Shown: positions 34,525 to 43,927 of the stretch, piece after piece
How the letters are laid out: the number at the start of each line of letters is the position of its first letter
Position numbering within the stretch: the first letter of the stretch is position 1
Assembly (NCBI RefSeq): GCF_036946495.1
Contig: NZ_JAQIIX010000002.1
Span: 1,178,001-1,242,000 of the forward strand
Length of the DNA: 64,000 bases
Direction of reading: 5' to 3'
DNA from: Mycolicibacterium neoaurum
GTDB taxonomy: Bacteria > Actinomycetota > Actinomycetes > Mycobacteriales > Mycobacteriaceae
Notes under the pieces: generated by a model
Databases searched by the model: none
Seen by the model: only the letters and a program-made list of their open reading frames with translations
Told to the model about the DNA's origin: nothing
Program-made: the position numbers and the translations under genes

Positions 34525-34553
34525 AGTAGACACCTGGCAAGGAAGTGTCTACT
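34525..34553. promoter_or_regulatory. Inverted repeat just upstream of the decarboxylase-like gene
   Basis: AGTAGACAC-N11-GTGTCTACT, perfect 9-bp arms, 20 bp upstream of the start codon on the minus strand. Could be an operator for the decarboxylase-cyp142 unit or a leader hairpin. Confidence 0.5.
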
Positions 34554-34586
34554 CGCGGCGCATCTTTTCGGCGAGCTGGGGGCACC

Positions 34587-34659
34587 TCCCGCTTGCGAGC
34601 AGACGCGTGTACCCCCGAAACTCAGGCATTTCGGGGGTACGCGCGTCTGCTCGGCGGGA
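34587..34659. terminator. Very long intergenic hairpin
   Basis: 25-bp arms (34596-34620 and 34629-34653) with one mismatch around an 8-nt loop, extended by six more pairs (34587-34592 with 34654-34659) across a 3-nt bulge: about 31 pairs in all. It lies 8 bp beyond the stop of the F420-type oxidoreductase and has no T-run. Probably a strong terminator or a dispersed palindromic element. Confidence 0.6.
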
Positions 34660-34667
34660 GAACGGAG

Positions 34668-35699
34668 CTAAACGAGGGCGGCGAGATCCTTGATCTGCTC
34701 GACTGACCGGGCGCCGACAACCATCATCGTGACGCCCGAGGCCTCCCAGGCCTTGATCTGCTCCTTGACGTAATCGAGGTTGCCGACGATCGCCGAGTCG
34801 TCGACCAGTTCGTCGGGGATGATCTTGGCCGCTTCGTCTTTGCGATCGCTGCGGAACAACTTGGTGACGTCGTCGACCACCTCGGCGTAGCCCATCCGCC
34901 GGTAGACATCGGCGTGGAAGTTGGTGTCCTCGGCGCCCATCCCGCCCATATAGAGCGCCAGGTGTGGCTTCATCAGCTCCATGATCGCGGGTCGGTCATC
35001 GGTCACGACGACCTGCGCCGTCGCGCAGATTTCGAACGTCTCGCGGGTCCGGCGCGCGCCCGGACGCGCGAAACCCTCGTCGAGCCACTCGTTGTACATG
35101 CCCGCGATGCGCGGCGAGTAGAAGATCGGCAGCCAGCCGTCGCAGATTTCCGCGGCCAGGGCCACGTTCTTCGGTCCTTCGGCGCCCAGCATCACCGGGA
35201 TGTCCTTGCGCAGCGGATGGGTGATGGGCTTGAGGTTCTTGCCGAGTCCGGTGGTGCCCTCACCGGTGAGCGGCAGCGGGTAGTGCGGGCCGTCGCTGTG
35301 CACGGGCGCCTCGCGCGCCCACACCTGACGCAGGATGTCGATGTACTCCCGAGTGCGGGCCAAGGGCTTCGGGAACTTCGCGCCGTACCAGCCCTCCACC
35401 ACCTGCGGGCCGGACACACCGAGGCCGACGATATGCCTGCCGCCGGAGAGATGGTCCAGGGTGAGCGCGGCCATCGCCAGCGCGGTGGGCGTACGGGCCG
35501 ACAACTGCAGCACCGAGGTGCCCAACCGCATCCGGGTGGTCTCCCGGCCCCACCAGGCCAGCGGGGTGTAGGCGTCCGACCCCCACGCCTCGGCGGTGAA
35601 CACGGTGTCGAAGTCGGCCTCCTCCGCCGCGGCGACCAATTCGGCGTGGTTGGTCGGCGGCTGCGCGCCCCAATAACCCAGTTGCAAACCCAGCTTCAT
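34668..35699 (-). CDS. F420-dependent (LLM-class) oxidoreductase
   Basis: 343 residues from the ATG at 35699, preceded by GGAGG 9 nt upstream. Luciferase-like monooxygenase TIM barrel: MKLGLQLGYWGAQPP, HIVGLGVSGPQVVEGWYG (about 89-106) and a C-terminal VVGARSVEQI. Members with this opening mostly use coenzyme F420. Orthologue by position of Rv3520c. Likely reduces or oxidises a sterol-related intermediate. Divergent from the DUF35 gene across a KstR box. Confidence 0.85.
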   Translation of the reverse strand: MKLGLQLGYWGAQPPTNHAELVAAAEEADFDTVFTAEAWGSDAYTPLAWWGRETTRMRLGTSVLQLSARTPTALAMAALTLDHLSGGRHIVGLGVSGPQVVEGWYGAKFPKPLARTREYIDILRQVWAREAPVHSDGPHYPLPLTGEGTTGLGKNLKPITHPLRKDIPVMLGAEGPKNVALAAEICDGWLPIFYSPRIAGMYNEWLDEGFARPGARRTRETFEICATAQVVVTDDRPAIMELMKPHLALYMGGMGAEDTNFHADVYRRMGYAEVVDDVTKLFRSDRKDEAAKIIPDELVDDSAIVGNLDYVKEQIKAWEASGVTMMVVGARSVEQIKDLAALV

Positions 35700-35721
35700 C
35701 GAAGCGCCTCCAGACCCGTGG

Positions 35722-35750
35722 TTGAAACCATTCTTAGAACCTGTTCTACT
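35722..35750 (+). promoter_or_regulatory. DUF35-ltp4-ltp3 operon promoter (leaderless)
   Basis: TTGAAA (35722-35727), 17-bp spacer, TCTACT (35745-35750), with 7 nt before the GTG at 35758. This predicts a leaderless mRNA and supports that GTG as start. Confidence 0.65.
35735..35748. promoter_or_regulatory. KstR box upstream of the DUF35-ltp4-ltp3 operon
   Basis: TAGAACCTGTTCTA, full consensus with perfect 6-bp arms, in the spacer and -10 of the rightward promoter and upstream of the leftward F420-type gene. Confidence 0.88.
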
Positions 35751-35757
35751 CGATGCT

Positions 35758-36759
35758 GTGACCACAGGCCAAAGCAGCCCGGTGCAGATCGACAAGCATG
35801 AGCGGCCCCTATCGGCGCCGCTGAGGCTCTCATTCGACTACACCCGTTCAGTAGGACCGCTCCTGTCTCAGTTCTTCACTGCGCTACGCCAGCGACGCAT
35901 CGTCGGCGTGCGCGGATCCGACGGCAGGGTTCTTGTCCCACCCGCCGAGTATGACCCTGTCACCTACGAGGCACTGACCGAGGTCGTACCGGTCAGTGCG
36001 GTGGGCACGGTGCAGTCCTGGACATGGCAGTCCACTCCACTGGAGGGCCAGCCCCTGGACAAGCCGTTCGCCTGGGCGCTGATCCTGCTCGACGGTGCCG
36101 ACACTCCCCTGCTGCACGCCGTCAAGACCGCCGAGGGCGCGATCAAGTCCGGTGACCGGGTGCACGCGCACTGGATCGACGAGCCCGTCGGCGCGATCAC
36201 CGATATCGCCTACTTCGTCCCCGGTGAGGACTCCGAGCCGGAGGGGCAACCCGATGACCGGGAGCCCGTCACCGTGCAGGTGACGCCGAGCTTCATCGAG
36301 ATCCAGCACACCGCATCACTGCCGGAGACCACGTTTCTCAAGGCGCTGCAGGAGGGCAAGCTGCTCGGTGGCCGCACCAAGAACGGTCGCGACGGCCAAC
36401 CGGGCAAGGTGTACTTCCCGCCCAAGGAGGCCGACCCGGCCACCGGTCTGGAGCTCGACGAGTTCATCGAGCTCGTCGACAAGGGCACCGTCACCACCTT
36501 CGCGGTGATCAACATCCCGTTCCCGGGCCAGCGGATCAAACCGCCCTATGTCGCGGCCTACGTGCTGCTCGACGGTGCCGATATCCCGTTCCTGCATCTG
36601 GTCACCGAGATCGATCCCGCCGACGTGCGGATGGGGATGCGCGTGCAGGCCGTGTGGAAGCCGCGCGAGGAGTGGGGCCTGGGTATCGACAACATCGACT
36701 ACTTCAAACCCACCGGTGAACCCGACGCCGAATACGACTCCTACAAGCACCATCTGTAA
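35758..36759 (+). CDS. Tandem DUF35 OB-fold protein (Rv3521 type)
   Basis: 333 residues from the GTG at 35758, supported by the promoter spacing. Two DUF35-like units in tandem: about 40-155 and 200-330, each with a matching core (ILLDGADTPLLHAV and VLLDGADIPFLHLV). Neither carries the four-Cys zinc ribbon seen in many DUF35 proteins. DUF35 proteins act as obligate partners of thiolase-fold enzymes, as in ChsH2-Ltp2. Followed by ltp4 and ltp3, so it probably forms a complex with one or both. Confidence 0.85.
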   Translation: MTTGQSSPVQIDKHERPLSAPLRLSFDYTRSVGPLLSQFFTALRQRRIVGVRGSDGRVLVPPAEYDPVTYEALTEVVPVSAVGTVQSWTWQSTPLEGQPLDKPFAWALILLDGADTPLLHAVKTAEGAIKSGDRVHAHWIDEPVGAITDIAYFVPGEDSEPEGQPDDREPVTVQVTPSFIEIQHTASLPETTFLKALQEGKLLGGRTKNGRDGQPGKVYFPPKEADPATGLELDEFIELVDKGTVTTFAVINIPFPGQRIKPPYVAAYVLLDGADIPFLHLVTEIDPADVRMGMRVQAVWKPREEWGLGIDNIDYFKPTGEPDAEYDSYKHHL

Positions 36760-36773
36760 AGGGCCCGCCTGAC

Positions 36774-37829
36774 ATGACAGATATCGCAGTGGTGGGCTTC
36801 GCACACGCGCCCCACGTCCGCCGCACAGACGGCACCACCAACGGCGTCGAGATGCTTATGCCGTGCTTCCACAAGCTCTATTCCGAGCTCGGCCTCAAGC
36901 AGACCGATATCGGCTTCTGGTGCTCGGGATCCTCGGATTACCTTGCCGGCCGGGCCTTCTCGTTCATCTCGGCGATCGACTCGATCGGTGCGATCCCTCC
37001 CATCAACGAATCGCATGTCGAGATGGATGCGGCATGGGCGCTGTACGAGGCCTATATCAAGCTGCTCACCGGGCAGGTCGAGACCGCGCTGGTGTACGGC
37101 TTCGGCAAGTCCTCGGCGGGCACCCTGCGCCGGGTGCTTGCGCTGCAGACCGATCCGTACACCGTGGCCCCGCTGTGGCCGGACTCGGTGTCGATGGCGG
37201 GCCTGCAGGCCCGCGCCGGACTGGATGCCGGTAAGTGGTCCGAGGAGCAGATGGCTCAGGTGGCGCTGGATTCCTACGCCGCGGGTGGCCGCACCGACCG
37301 GCACGAGGTCACCGGCAGCGTGGCCGACCTGCTGGCACAGCCGTACTTCGCCGATCCGCTGCGTCGTCACGACATCGCCCCGATCACCGACGGTGCGTCG
37401 GCGATCGTGCTGGCCGCCGGCGACCGGGCCCGCGAACTGCGCGAGAACCCGGCCTGGATCACCGGTATCGAGCACCGCATCGAGACCCCGATCCTGGGTG
37501 CCCGCGATCTGACCACATCGCCCTCCACGGCGGCCTCGGCGAAGGCGGCCACCGGCGGCGACACGGGCTCGATCGACATCGCCGAGATCTACGCCCCGTT
37601 CACCCATCAGCAGCTGATCCTCACCGAGGCCATCGGACTCGGATCGAAAACCAACGTCAACCCGTCCGGTGGCACCCTGGCCGCCAACCCGATGTTCTCG
37701 GCGGGCCTGGAGCGCATCGGCTTTGCCGCCCAACACATCTTCGACGGTTCCGCGCAGCGCGTCCTCGCGCACGCCACCAGCGGCCTTGCGCTGCAACAGA
37801 ATCTCGTCGCCGTCCTGGAAGGGAAATAA
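36774..37829 (+). CDS. ltp4: Thiolase-fold steroid aldolase-like protein Ltp4
   Basis: 351 residues, thiolase/SCP2 fold. The segment that normally holds the nucleophilic Cys reads INESHVEMDAAWAL (about 78-90), with no Cys, and the C-terminal GGTLAANPMFSAGL (about 302-315) lacks the usual His. So it is not a normal thiolase. In Rhodococcus rhodochrous ltp3 and ltp4 are essential for degrading C24-branched (plant) sterol side chains by aldolytic cleavage. Middle of the KstR-controlled DUF35-ltp4-ltp3 operon. Confidence 0.88.
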   Translation: MTDIAVVGFAHAPHVRRTDGTTNGVEMLMPCFHKLYSELGLKQTDIGFWCSGSSDYLAGRAFSFISAIDSIGAIPPINESHVEMDAAWALYEAYIKLLTGQVETALVYGFGKSSAGTLRRVLALQTDPYTVAPLWPDSVSMAGLQARAGLDAGKWSEEQMAQVALDSYAAGGRTDRHEVTGSVADLLAQPYFADPLRRHDIAPITDGASAIVLAAGDRARELRENPAWITGIEHRIETPILGARDLTTSPSTAASAKAATGGDTGSIDIAEIYAPFTHQQLILTEAIGLGSKTNVNPSGGTLAANPMFSAGLERIGFAAQHIFDGSAQRVLAHATSGLALQQNLVAVLEGK

Positions 37830-37831
37830 CA

Positions 37832-39003
<1,172 letters not shown>

Positions 39004-39007
<4 letters not shown>

Positions 39008-39405
39008 CGGCCCCTGTCTCCGAGGCGGGCCGGCGGTCGCGAGAGGCGGCCGTCGCCCGCGACAAGGATGCCTGGCTGGCGGTGTTCGCCGACGACGCGA
39101 TCGTCGAGGACCCGATCGGTCCGTCGCATTTCGACCCGGACGGCAGTGGCCACCGCGGCAAGGAGGCCATCGCCGCATTCTTCGACAAGGCGATCGCCCC
39201 GAGTCAACTCGAGTTCCACTTCGAGAAGACCTACGTCTGTGGTGACGAAGAGGCGAACGTCGGGCATATCGTGATCGTCGCCGGCGGCTACCGCGTGGTG
39301 GCCGAAGGCGTGTTCACCTACCGCGTGAATGCCGAGGGAAAGATTGCCGCGCTGCGCGCGTACTGGGAACTGGACAAGGCGGCCGCCAGCGCACAGCGGG
39401 TATGA
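39004..39405 (+). CDS. SnoaL/NTF2-like small protein
   Basis: 133 residues from the GTG at 39004, overlapping the ltp3 stop. Cone-shaped NTF2/SnoaL-like fold: WLAVFADDAIVEDPIGPS (about 22-39) and a C-terminal GKIAALRAYWE. Relatives include ketosteroid isomerases and polyketide cyclases. Last gene of the operon; it may isomerise or hydrate a steroid intermediate, but no catalytic residues can be assigned with confidence. Confidence 0.75.
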
Positions 39406-39472
39406 CGGCCGGGTGCGCGGGCTCCGATCGCGTAGGCTGGACAGCGATTTCGTCCGCTAGGTTCTCGAATTG

Positions 39473-40084
39473 ATGTTGTCCCGATCACATGTAGTCGCTG
39501 CCGTACTGCTCGCCGTCGGCCTCTCCGCCTGCGCCCCCAGCCAGCCGGGTGCCCCGAGCAGCGCTGCGCCGACCCTGCCTGCATTCACCACCAGTGCCAC
39601 AACCACCACCAGTGCGCCCGCGCAGGCCACCGACTACACCCGCCTGCTGGTGACCGCCGCAGATCTCAGTGACGCCGAGGACACCTTCACCGAGCGGCAT
39701 ATCGAAGGTTCACCCGGCGGGCTGCCTGGGGCGAGCGCCTTCTTCGTCAACGCCGAGGACACCCGCGCCATCAGCTCGACGATCCTGGTCTACGACAATC
39801 CGGGTACCGCGGCGGCCGCGCTCAAGGAGGCGCGGGGCACGCTGGGTAAAAGGGTGACGGGAACCCCGGTGCCCGGCGGTGTGGGCCCGGACAGCGTGAT
39901 GGTGCGAGGCGCCGATCCGGACGAGGCCAAGGACATCACGGTGCTGATGTTCACCCAGGGTCGCGCGCTCGTGCGCCTGGAATTCCAGAGCGCGGGCGGC
40001 GACGCCACCACCGACGCCTACGTGACCACCGTCGGCAAGATGCAGCAGATCGCGCTGCGCTCCGGTCTGCAAGACGAGAATTGA
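39473..40084 (+). CDS. Putative secreted lipoprotein
   Basis: 203 residues from the ATG at 39473. Signal peptide with lipobox LSAC (about 17-20), Ser/Thr/Ala/Pro-rich linker to about 50, then a globular domain of unknown type (DYTRLLVTAADLSDAEDTF). No clear ribosome site. Lies between the ltp3 operon and kshA; an envelope role is likely, otherwise unknown. Confidence 0.7.
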   Translation: MLSRSHVVAAVLLAVGLSACAPSQPGAPSSAAPTLPAFTTSATTTTSAPAQATDYTRLLVTAADLSDAEDTFTERHIEGSPGGLPGASAFFVNAEDTRAISSTILVYDNPGTAAAALKEARGTLGKRVTGTPVPGGVGPDSVMVRGADPDEAKDITVLMFTQGRALVRLEFQSAGGDATTDAYVTTVGKMQQIALRSGLQDEN

Positions 40085-40222
40085 GCCGACGCCCGCTACC
40101 ACCGGGCGCGAGTCGATAGCTCCAACTATCTCCCACCATCTCCCGCCAAGCCGTATTCCGGCCGTTCACCCCGGTAAAACAGCTGTTGACGCGGTGTGCA
40201 TTGCGCAGTGGCCGGTAAAAAC

Positions 40223-40236
40223 TGTAACGTGTTCTA
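40223..40236. promoter_or_regulatory. KstR box upstream of kshA
   Basis: TGTAACGTGTTCTA, full TNNAACNNGTTNNA match, 30 bp before the kshA GTG. The same 182-bp gap also has CCGGTAAAA twice (40171 and 40212) and an AACAGCTGTT palindrome (40178). Confidence 0.88.
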
Positions 40237-40266
40237 GTTAGAGAGACCAGATACGGGAGGCCCACC

Positions 40267-41454
40267 GTGACTACCGAGACAGCCGGCATTCGCGAGATCG
40301 ACACCGGCGACCTGCCCGACCGCTATGCGCGCGGTTGGCATTGCCTGGGACCGGTGAAGGACTACCTCGACGGCAAGCCGCACGGGGTGGAGATCTTCGG
40401 CACCATGCTGGTCGTCTTCGCCGACTCCGAGGGTGAGCTCAAGGTTCTGGACGGTTACTGCCGGCACATGGGCGGCAACCTCGCTCAGGGCTCCATCAAG
40501 GGTGACACGGTGGCCTGCCCGTTCCACGACTGGCGCTGGGGCGGCGACGGCAAGTGCAAGCTCGTCCCCTACGCCAAGCGCACGCCGCGGCTGGCCCGCA
40601 CCCGCGCCTGGCACACCGACGTGCGCGGCGGACTGCTCTTCGTCTGGCATGACCACGAGGGCAACCCACCGCAACCCGAGGTCCGGATCCCGGAGATCCC
40701 GGAGTTCGCCAGCGACGACTGGACCGACTGGCGGTGGAACACGATGCTCATCGAGGGCTCCAACTGCCGCGAGATCATCGACAACGTCACCGACATGGCG
40801 CACTTCTTCTACATCCACTACGGGTTGCCGACGTACTTCAAGAACGTCTTCGAGGGCCACATCGCCAGCCAGTACCTACACAACGTCGGCCGTCCCGACG
40901 TCAACGACCTGGGCACCACCTACGGTGAGGCGCACCTGGATTCCGAGGCGTCCTACTTCGGTCCATCGTTCATGATCAACTGGCTGCACAACAACTACGG
41001 CGGGTTCAAGGCCGAGTCGATCCTGATCAACTGCCACTACCCGGTGAGCCAGAACTCCTTCGTGCTGCAGTGGGGCGTCATCGTCGAAAAGCCCAAGGGG
41101 TTGGACGAAAAGACGACCGACAAGCTGGCCCGCGTCTTCACCGAGGGTGTCTCCAAGGGGTTCCTGCAGGACGTCGAGATCTGGAAGCACAAGACCCGGA
41201 TCGACAACCCACTGCTGGTCGAGGAGGACGGCGCCGTCTATCAGATGCGCCGCTGGTATCAGCAGTTCTACGTCGACGTCGCCGACGTGACACCCGATAT
41301 GACCGACCGCTTCGAGATGGAGGTCGACACCACCATCGCCAACGAGAAGTGGCATGTTGAGGTCGAGGAGAACCTCAAGCTACAGCAGGACGCCGCCGAG
41401 CGTGACGCCGCCGAACAGGCTGAGCCACAAAAAGAGCCTGCGCAGCCGAGCTGA
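40267..41454 (+). CDS. kshA: 3-ketosteroid 9-alpha-monooxygenase, oxygenase component KshA
   Basis: 395 residues from a GTG with GGGAGG upstream. Rieske [2Fe-2S] ligands Cys65-x-His67 and Cys84-x2-His87; mononuclear iron site Asn173-x2-Asp176-x2-His179-x4-His184. Introduces the 9-alpha-hydroxyl that, with KstD, opens ring B. The reductase KshB is not in the window. Stop overlaps the next ATG. Confidence 0.95.
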   Translation: MTTETAGIREIDTGDLPDRYARGWHCLGPVKDYLDGKPHGVEIFGTMLVVFADSEGELKVLDGYCRHMGGNLAQGSIKGDTVACPFHDWRWGGDGKCKLVPYAKRTPRLARTRAWHTDVRGGLLFVWHDHEGNPPQPEVRIPEIPEFASDDWTDWRWNTMLIEGSNCREIIDNVTDMAHFFYIHYGLPTYFKNVFEGHIASQYLHNVGRPDVNDLGTTYGEAHLDSEASYFGPSFMINWLHNNYGGFKAESILINCHYPVSQNSFVLQWGVIVEKPKGLDEKTTDKLARVFTEGVSKGFLQDVEIWKHKTRIDNPLLVEEDGAVYQMRRWYQQFYVDVADVTPDMTDRFEMEVDTTIANEKWHVEVEENLKLQQDAAERDAAEQAEPQKEPAQPS

Positions 41455-41957
41455 TGACCACGCATGACGAGCGGGCCGGAACACCAGACGTTGGTCGTCT
41501 TGTCGGCCCCGCCGACGTTGACGATCTGGCCCGCTCCATGCTGCTCCTGCACGGCGGACACGACGACGATGATGATCACGACCACCCGGCCCCCCGGCCG
41601 AGTACGGGAAACTGGTCCAAGGCACCGGATTTCAGCTCCGACCCGCTTCGGGCGGCGGCCGTGCACGAAGCGACCGAGCGCGACAAGCAGCGCTATCTGA
41701 CCTCCGGGCTGGCCTCGGTGGACTGCCGGTACTGTCACGCCACCGTGCAGGTCAAGAAGTTGGGCACCGAACACACCTCGGTGCAGTGGAATACGGCGGC
41801 GACCACACGCTGCGCGGTCTTCGACGAGATCCGCGCGTCCGGCGGCGATCCGGCACGGGCGCGCTCGTGCCATCGGCTCACCGACAGCATCAAACACGCC
41901 ATCGCCGAGGGGTGCCTGGAAGAATTCTCCAGCGCACCCTCCCCCGGCGACGGCTAG
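41454..41957 (+). CDS. Conserved hypothetical protein (Rv3527-like position)
   Basis: 167 residues, coupled to kshA by a TGATG overlap. An Asp/His-rich stretch (HGGHDDDDDHDH, about 34-45) could bind metal; a CRYCHA motif (about 90-95) and further Cys at about 120, 138 and 153 could form a redox or zinc site. No known family recognised. Position suggests support of KshA, for example metal or cluster assembly, but this is inference. Confidence 0.72.
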   Translation: MTTHDERAGTPDVGRLVGPADVDDLARSMLLLHGGHDDDDDHDHPAPRPSTGNWSKAPDFSSDPLRAAAVHEATERDKQRYLTSGLASVDCRYCHATVQVKKLGTEHTSVQWNTAATTRCAVFDEIRASGGDPARARSCHRLTDSIKHAIAEGCLEEFSSAPSPGDG

Positions 41958-41960
41958 GTA

Positions 41961-43103
41961 TCACAGTCCCTTGAAGCGTTCCTTGACCTGCTCGTCGGTC
42001 AGCCCGTAATCGCTGAGCGAGTAGGTGTGCTTGGGTGCCCGTGGACCCTTTTTGCTCTCCTCGTGGCTGTCGATGATGGCGTGGCGCGCCGCTTCGGTGA
42101 ACTCGATCCCGAACGTGCGGTAGATCCCCTCCACCGCGGCGACCGGATCCTTGATGAACTCGAAATAGTCGACATCGCAGAACTGGGCCGGATCATGCTT
42201 GGCACGTTCGGCATTGAACAATTCCAGTCCACGGGACCAGGTCTCCAAAGAGTCCTCGCCGATGACCTTGCCGGAGAAGCTGTTCGACCAGCCCTCGGTG
42301 GTGTGCTGGGCCAGTGAGCACATCGAGGCCATGATCGTCTCGGCCGGCCGGTGGCACTGCACCACCAGTGCATCGGGATACGTCGCGAACAGCGCGTCGA
42401 GTGCGAAGAGATGGCTCGGATTCTTGAGCACCCAGCGCTTTTCGGGCTCGTTGAGGCCGATCAACTGCAGGTTCTTGCGATGCCGCTGATAGGACTTGGT
42501 CCAGTCCTGCTGGGCGAGCCAACGCGAATAGGTCGGAATGTGCGCCAGGGTCTCATAGGACACCGAATGCAGCGATTGACGCAGTAGCTGCCAGCACTCT
42601 TCGACCTCGTCGGCGGTCATGTAGTGCAGGCCGGTGTAGTCCGGGTTCTCCTCGTTCGCCTTGGTGAACTGCGCATCGAGCTGGGCGAAGATCGGATTCT
42701 CCGACCAGGTTTCGCGCGGCGGCCGCGGCTGCGGGAACTCGGCCAGCCACAGCTCCAGGCCTTGATGCCGAGGATCGGCGGTCAGCAGCCGGTGGATGAC
42801 GGTGGTTCCGGTACGCGGCAGTCCGGTTACGAAGATCGGTCGCTCGATAGGCACGTCGGCGTGCTGCGGATACTGCTTGAACGCCGCCTCCGACACCAGC
42901 CGGGCCACCAGTGCATTCCTGACGAAGAAGCGCTGCATCTTGCTGCCGAATTCGGTCAGGTCCGCATCACGCTGATACGCATCCAGCAGGACGGCGAGCG
43001 CCTCCTTGTAGTTGTCGCCGTCATCACCGAAATCTTCGAGCCCACAGGCCTTGGTCGCCGATGCATGCAGATCTTCGACGGTGCCCACATTTGTCCTACT
43101 CAT
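41961..43103 (-). CDS. Sulfotransferase-family protein
   Basis: 380 residues. PAPS-binding loop GLPRTGTT (about 98-105) and RPAETIMASM (about 256-265) match the Stf-like sulfotransferase family common in mycobacteria (Rv3529c by position). N-terminal helical extension of about 90 residues. Same strand as the SDR and DUF1214 genes upstream, so probably one KstR-controlled operon of three genes starting near 45104. Actual sulfation is unproven. Confidence 0.82.
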   Translation of the reverse strand: MSRTNVGTVEDLHASATKACGLEDFGDDGDNYKEALAVLLDAYQRDADLTEFGSKMQRFFVRNALVARLVSEAAFKQYPQHADVPIERPIFVTGLPRTGTTVIHRLLTADPRHQGLELWLAEFPQPRPPRETWSENPIFAQLDAQFTKANEENPDYTGLHYMTADEVEECWQLLRQSLHSVSYETLAHIPTYSRWLAQQDWTKSYQRHRKNLQLIGLNEPEKRWVLKNPSHLFALDALFATYPDALVVQCHRPAETIMASMCSLAQHTTEGWSNSFSGKVIGEDSLETWSRGLELFNAERAKHDPAQFCDVDYFEFIKDPVAAVEGIYRTFGIEFTEAARHAIIDSHEESKKGPRAPKHTYSLSDYGLTDEQVKERFKGL

Positions 43104-43130
43104 AGCCTACCTCCCAAACGCTGTGCACCA

Positions 43131-43925
43131 TCAGAACTTGTACTCCCCGCAGTTGACATCCAGCGTCTGTCCGGTGATACCACTGGACAGATCGCTGGCC
43201 ATGAACAGAATCGCCGAGGCCACCTCGTCCTCGGTCGGTAGTTTCTTCAGATCACTGTTGGCGGCGGCGGCCTTGTAGATCTGGTCCACCGTCGTGCCGT
43301 ACTTTCCCGCCTGGTGCTCGAAGTAGCTCTTCAGCGTTCCGCCCCAGATGTACCCGGGCAAAACCGAATTCACCCTGATCCCGGTCTCACCGAGCTCGCT
43401 GGCCAGCGACTGCGACATGGCCAGCAATGCCGACTTGGCCAGCTTGTAGGCACCCTGCTTGGGATCGGAGTGCCGTACGACCATCGAGTTCACGTTCACC
43501 ACCGACCCTTTGGACTCCGTCAGCGCCGGGGTGAAACCCTGGATGAGTCGCAGCGCACCGAGCACGGTGAGCTCGACGGTCTCGCGGATGTGCTCGAAGC
43601 TGGTCTTGGCGAACGGTTTCATCGACGGCACCCGGAAGGCGTTGTTGATCAGGACGTCGACCTTGCCGAACTCGGACATCGAGGTCGACACCAGGTTGGC
43701 CACCTGCGCATCGTCGGTGATGTCCGTGCCGACGGCCAACGCCCGGCGGCCGAGCCCGCGCACCTGGTTTGCGACGTCCTCCAGTCGTTCCACGGTGCGG
43801 GCCGCCAGGATCACATCGGCACCCTCCTCGGCACATCGGCGCGCCAGCGTGGTGCCCAGCGCTGGGCCCACACCGCTGATGACAACAACTCGATCCTTCA
43901 ACAGCCCACCCACGGTCGTGGCCAT
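43131..43925 (-). CDS. Short-chain dehydrogenase/reductase (Rv3530c type)
   Basis: 264 residues from the ATG at 43925, 2 bp after the DUF1214 gene. The cofactor loop is unusual, SGVGPALGTTLAR rather than TGxxxGIG. Catalytic Ser is in NVNSMVVRH and Tyr/Lys in YKLAK (about 159-163). C-terminal SSGITGQTLDVNCGEYKF is classical SDR. Likely oxidises or reduces a steroid-derived alcohol or ketone. Confidence 0.85.
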   Translation of the reverse strand: MATTVGGLLKDRVVVISGVGPALGTTLARRCAEEGADVILAARTVERLEDVANQVRGLGRRALAVGTDITDDAQVANLVSTSMSEFGKVDVLINNAFRVPSMKPFAKTSFEHIRETVELTVLGALRLIQGFTPALTESKGSVVNVNSMVVRHSDPKQGAYKLAKSALLAMSQSLASELGETGIRVNSVLPGYIWGGTLKSYFEHQAGKYGTTVDQIYKAAAANSDLKKLPTEDEVASAILFMASDLSSGITGQTLDVNCGEYKF

Positions 43926-43927
43926 GC

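Noticed and set aside
40171..40236. kshA promoter from TTGACG at 40186
   Set aside because: No TANNNT hexamer lies 16-18 bp downstream; the nearest candidates are more than 24 bp away, so only the KstR box is reported.
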